Source: Bacteroides sp.
GTDB lineage: Bacteria; Bacteroidota; Bacteroidia; Bacteroidales; Bacteroidaceae
Length of the DNA stretch: 6,495 nt
Assembly (NCBI GenBank): GCA_019414665.1
Contig: DXLO01000067.1
Coordinates: 1 to 6,495 of the forward strand
Direction of reading: 5' to 3'
This document shows, piece by piece, positions 5,304 through 6,495 of this stretch. Within the stretch, counting starts at the first letter, position 1. Each line of letters begins with the position of its first letter. The notes beneath the pieces are model-generated. The model worked only from the letters and a program-made list of their open reading frames with translations, was not told the DNA's origin and did not search any database. A program made the position numbers and the translations under genes.

Positions 5304-5332
5304 ATTATAGCACCAATCTTGTGTAATCACAA
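5304..5332 (-). promoter_or_regulatory. Promoter with overlapping operator for the XRE-tnpV-DUF1835 operon
   Basis: On the minus strand TTGTGA (5327-5332) and TATAAT (5304-5309) are separated by exactly 17 bases. The -35 box forms half of a perfect inverted repeat TTGTG-N4-CACAA (5319-5332), a natural operator for the XRE protein encoded just downstream. Confidence 0.75.
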
Positions 5333-5395
5333 TTTATTCTTGTATCCTGCCGCTGATACCGTCTGGATTGTGCTTTTCCTTTCTTTTTGTTCCCT

Positions 5396-5554
5396 TTAAT
5401 TAGCCATAAACTGTTTCATACCCTGGCTTTTGGAAGCAGGGTTGTCCTGGCCGTAATCTTCCAGAAGGTTGATAACGCCCCAGATACCAAGACCTGCGCC
5501 TAGGGCCACTACGAGAGTCTGCAAAACACCAACTGCACTGTTGAAAAATTCCAT
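5396..5554 (-). pseudogene. maff2: Maff2 family small membrane protein gene, 3'-truncated
   Basis: Fifty-two codons remain. They match the first part of Maff2 proteins, small membrane proteins encoded beside the type IV secretion genes of Tn1549-like elements: FFNSAVGVLQTLVVALGAGLG (a membrane helix), IWGVINLLEDYG, then KSQGMKQFM. Family members are usually about 70-75 residues (from memory) and continue after MAG with a second hydrophobic segment; here the frame ends at MAN-stop with A-rich unrelated sequence, so the second segment is lost. AGGAGG lies eight bases before the ATG and the gene is 36 bases after the VirD4 stop, the normal order. The next expected gene (a VirB6/TrbL-like protein) is replaced by the XRE-tnpV module. 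The truncation marks the right junction of the inserted element. Whether the shortened product works is unknown. Confidence 0.8.
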
Positions 5555-5590
5555 AAAATAATCCTCCTAAAAAATGTTTTTGATTTTAGG

Positions 5591-6415
5591 TTAAGTTGTT
5601 GCGTCAATCTCGTACACATCGAAGGTGTCCGTGGGTTTTACCACGGCACGCTGCTTCTTCATGTACCGTTCCATGTCAAAGACATTTTTAGGGTCGGCGT
5701 CGGCCGTGTATCTGTAATTCGGGTGCCGGGTGAGGTCGTACTTGTCCGAAAGGAACGGGCGCACGCCCCGCAGCATGAAGATACACTTGCCGCCGTCCAT
5801 CACTGCCAATTCGTCCTGGGTCATCAACTCCTTTCCTAATTTCTGATAACTGAGGCCATGGGAAACCTGACTGCCCCGGTTTTCGGACTGGTTATAGAGA
5901 TCAATGGTCTCTTTCCCCAGCAGCTCCGAAATTTCCTTGAGGGTGGATTTCTCCTTGCCTCCCAAAAACAAAGTGCTGTCACAGTTGCCGATGATGGTGT
6001 CGGCGTTGTCCTTGTACAAAGCCTTTAGCTGGCTTTGGGCTTGCAGCACCATACAGGCGGAGATCTCGCGGCTGCGGATGGTAGCCATGAGCTTTTCAAG
6101 GTTCGGTATCTGCCCGATGTTGGCGCACTCGTCGATGAGGCAGCGCACATGGACGGGGAGCCTTCCGCCGTACACGTCGTCGGCCTTTTCGCACAGCAGG
6201 TTGAATAACTGGCTGTAAATCATGGAAATGAGGAAATTGAAGGTGCTGTCGGTGTCGCTCATGATGAGAAACAGCGCCGTTTTCCGGTCGCCCAGGGTAT
6301 CCAGCTCCAGCTCGTCGTACATGGTGATCTCCCGCAGCTCCTGGATATCGAAGGGCGCAAGGCGCGCGCCGCAGGAAATATTGATCGACTTAGCTGTTTT
6401 GCCAGAGACGAAAAG
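5591..6415 (-). CDS. virD4: VirD4/TraG type IV coupling protein, C-terminal part, 5' end broken
   Basis: Coupling proteins are membrane-anchored ATPases that hand the relaxase-DNA complex to the mating channel. The visible part begins with GKTAKSI near 6403 and runs through ISCGARLAPFDI, LDTLGDRKTALF, the Walker B region CLIDECANIG (Asp-Glu codons near 6128-6133; most relatives have DEFANIG), IRSREIS, GNCDSTLFLGGKE and the C-terminal VMDGGKCI-LRGVRPF block. The N-terminal membrane helices and Walker A motif are missing. An ATG at 6322 is internal, not a true start; upstream the frame stays open only to a TGA at 6416-6418. A single-base frameshift does not rescue it, because the alternative frame meets TGA at 6448-6450. 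So the gene is disrupted near 6403-6415. It is followed by maff2, the usual order in Tn1549-like elements. Confidence 0.85.
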   Translation of the reverse strand, partial: LFVSGKTAKSINISCGARLAPFDIQELREITMYDELELDTLGDRKTALFLIMSDTDSTFNFLISMIYSQLFNLLCEKADDVYGGRLPVHVRCLIDECANIGQIPNLEKLMATIRSREISACMVLQAQSQLKALYKDNADTIIGNCDSTLFLGGKEKSTLKEISELLGKETIDLYNQSENRGSQVSHGLSYQKLGKELMTQDELAVMDGGKCIFMLRGVRPFLSDKYDLTRHPNYRYTADADPKNVFDMERYMKKQRAVVKPTDTFDVYEIDATT

Positions 6416-6495
6416 TCAAGGACTTTTTCATCAAATTCACAAAGAAGTCACATTTTGCGGACTTCCTCACGGAGCAGACGCTTGATTTTGTCCTC
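6404..6495. other. Unassigned sequence at the break in virD4
   Basis: These last 90 bases do not continue VirD4 in any minus frame that I can recognise. One minus frame is open from the right edge to a TGA at 6448-6450 and ends KRLLREEVRKM; one plus frame stays open to the edge. They may be the end of another inserted gene or element, or a rearranged piece. There is too little sequence to classify. Confidence 0.4.

Larger units (their letters stand above)
1..5402. mobile_element. Putative integrative mobilizable element nested in a conjugative element (right end visible, left end outside)
   Basis: Everything left of about 5402 appears to be one mobilizable element. It carries a MobA/MobL relaxase start, a MobQ-type oriT core, a DUF3847 protein, a RepA_N-like protein, two XRE regulators and tnpV, but no mating-pore genes. 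Its right edge is inferred because maff2, whose product normally has a second hydrophobic segment after the KSQG-KQ-MAG region, ends suddenly at MAN-stop, and unrelated A-rich sequence follows. No integrase is visible; a serine or tyrosine recombinase would be expected beyond the left edge together with the rest of maff2. The A+T-rich islands at 340-1161 and 3640-4602 suggest later cargo gain. Insertion into maff2 is inferred from the truncation; no flanking repeat can be seen from one side only. Confidence 0.6.

Noticed and set aside
6222..6485. Plus-strand 87-codon ORF at the right edge
   Set aside because: Mostly antisense to VirD4 and without a ribosome site. Its last part covers the unassigned sequence but shows no family.
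1..6495. CRISPR array, tRNA or rRNA genes
   Set aside because: No regularly spaced direct repeats and no cloverleaf or rRNA-like segments were seen.

Overview
The window reads as a piece of nested mobile DNA from a Gram-positive anaerobe of the Bacillota, probably a gut Clostridia such as Lachnospiraceae or Ruminococcaceae. Most start codons follow strong AGGAGG-type ribosome sites. The gene set (MobA/MobL relaxase, TnpV, DUF3847, Maff2, VirD4) is the usual accessory set of integrative elements in that group. No housekeeping gene is present and the species cannot be named from the sequence.

Right part (about 5396-6495, minus strand): this is a fragment of a conjugative element of the Tn1549/CTn type. 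It has the C-terminal half of a VirD4/TraG coupling protein, followed 36 bases downstream by maff2. Both genes are broken. VirD4 homology stops at about 6403, and maff2 lacks its second half, ending abruptly at about 5400.

Left part (1 to about 5402): this looks like a mobilizable element inserted into maff2. From the junction leftwards it has: an XRE regulator, tnpV and a DUF1835/DUF3658 gene (minus-strand operon with its own promoter, operator and terminator); a plus-strand XRE regulator (2772-3578) with its own promoter; a roughly 480-base region of tiny ORFs and inverted repeats; a tightly overlapping minus-strand trio (62-aa Cys-rich protein, RepA_N-like winged-helix protein, DUF3847 protein); a hairpin-rich segment ending in a MobQ/RSF1010-type oriT (about 1430-1479); two A+T-rich immunity-like genes (CPCC protein and a SUKH-like protein) ending in a terminator; and the first 48 codons of a MobA/MobL relaxase that runs off the left edge.

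Working model: the relaxase would nick at the oriT, with the DUF3847 protein as a possible relaxosome accessory, and the element would borrow the mating apparatus of the ICE it sits in. The A+T-rich genes (two immunity-like, one DUF1835) look like cargo. The integrase, the other element end and the missing half of maff2 lie outside the window.
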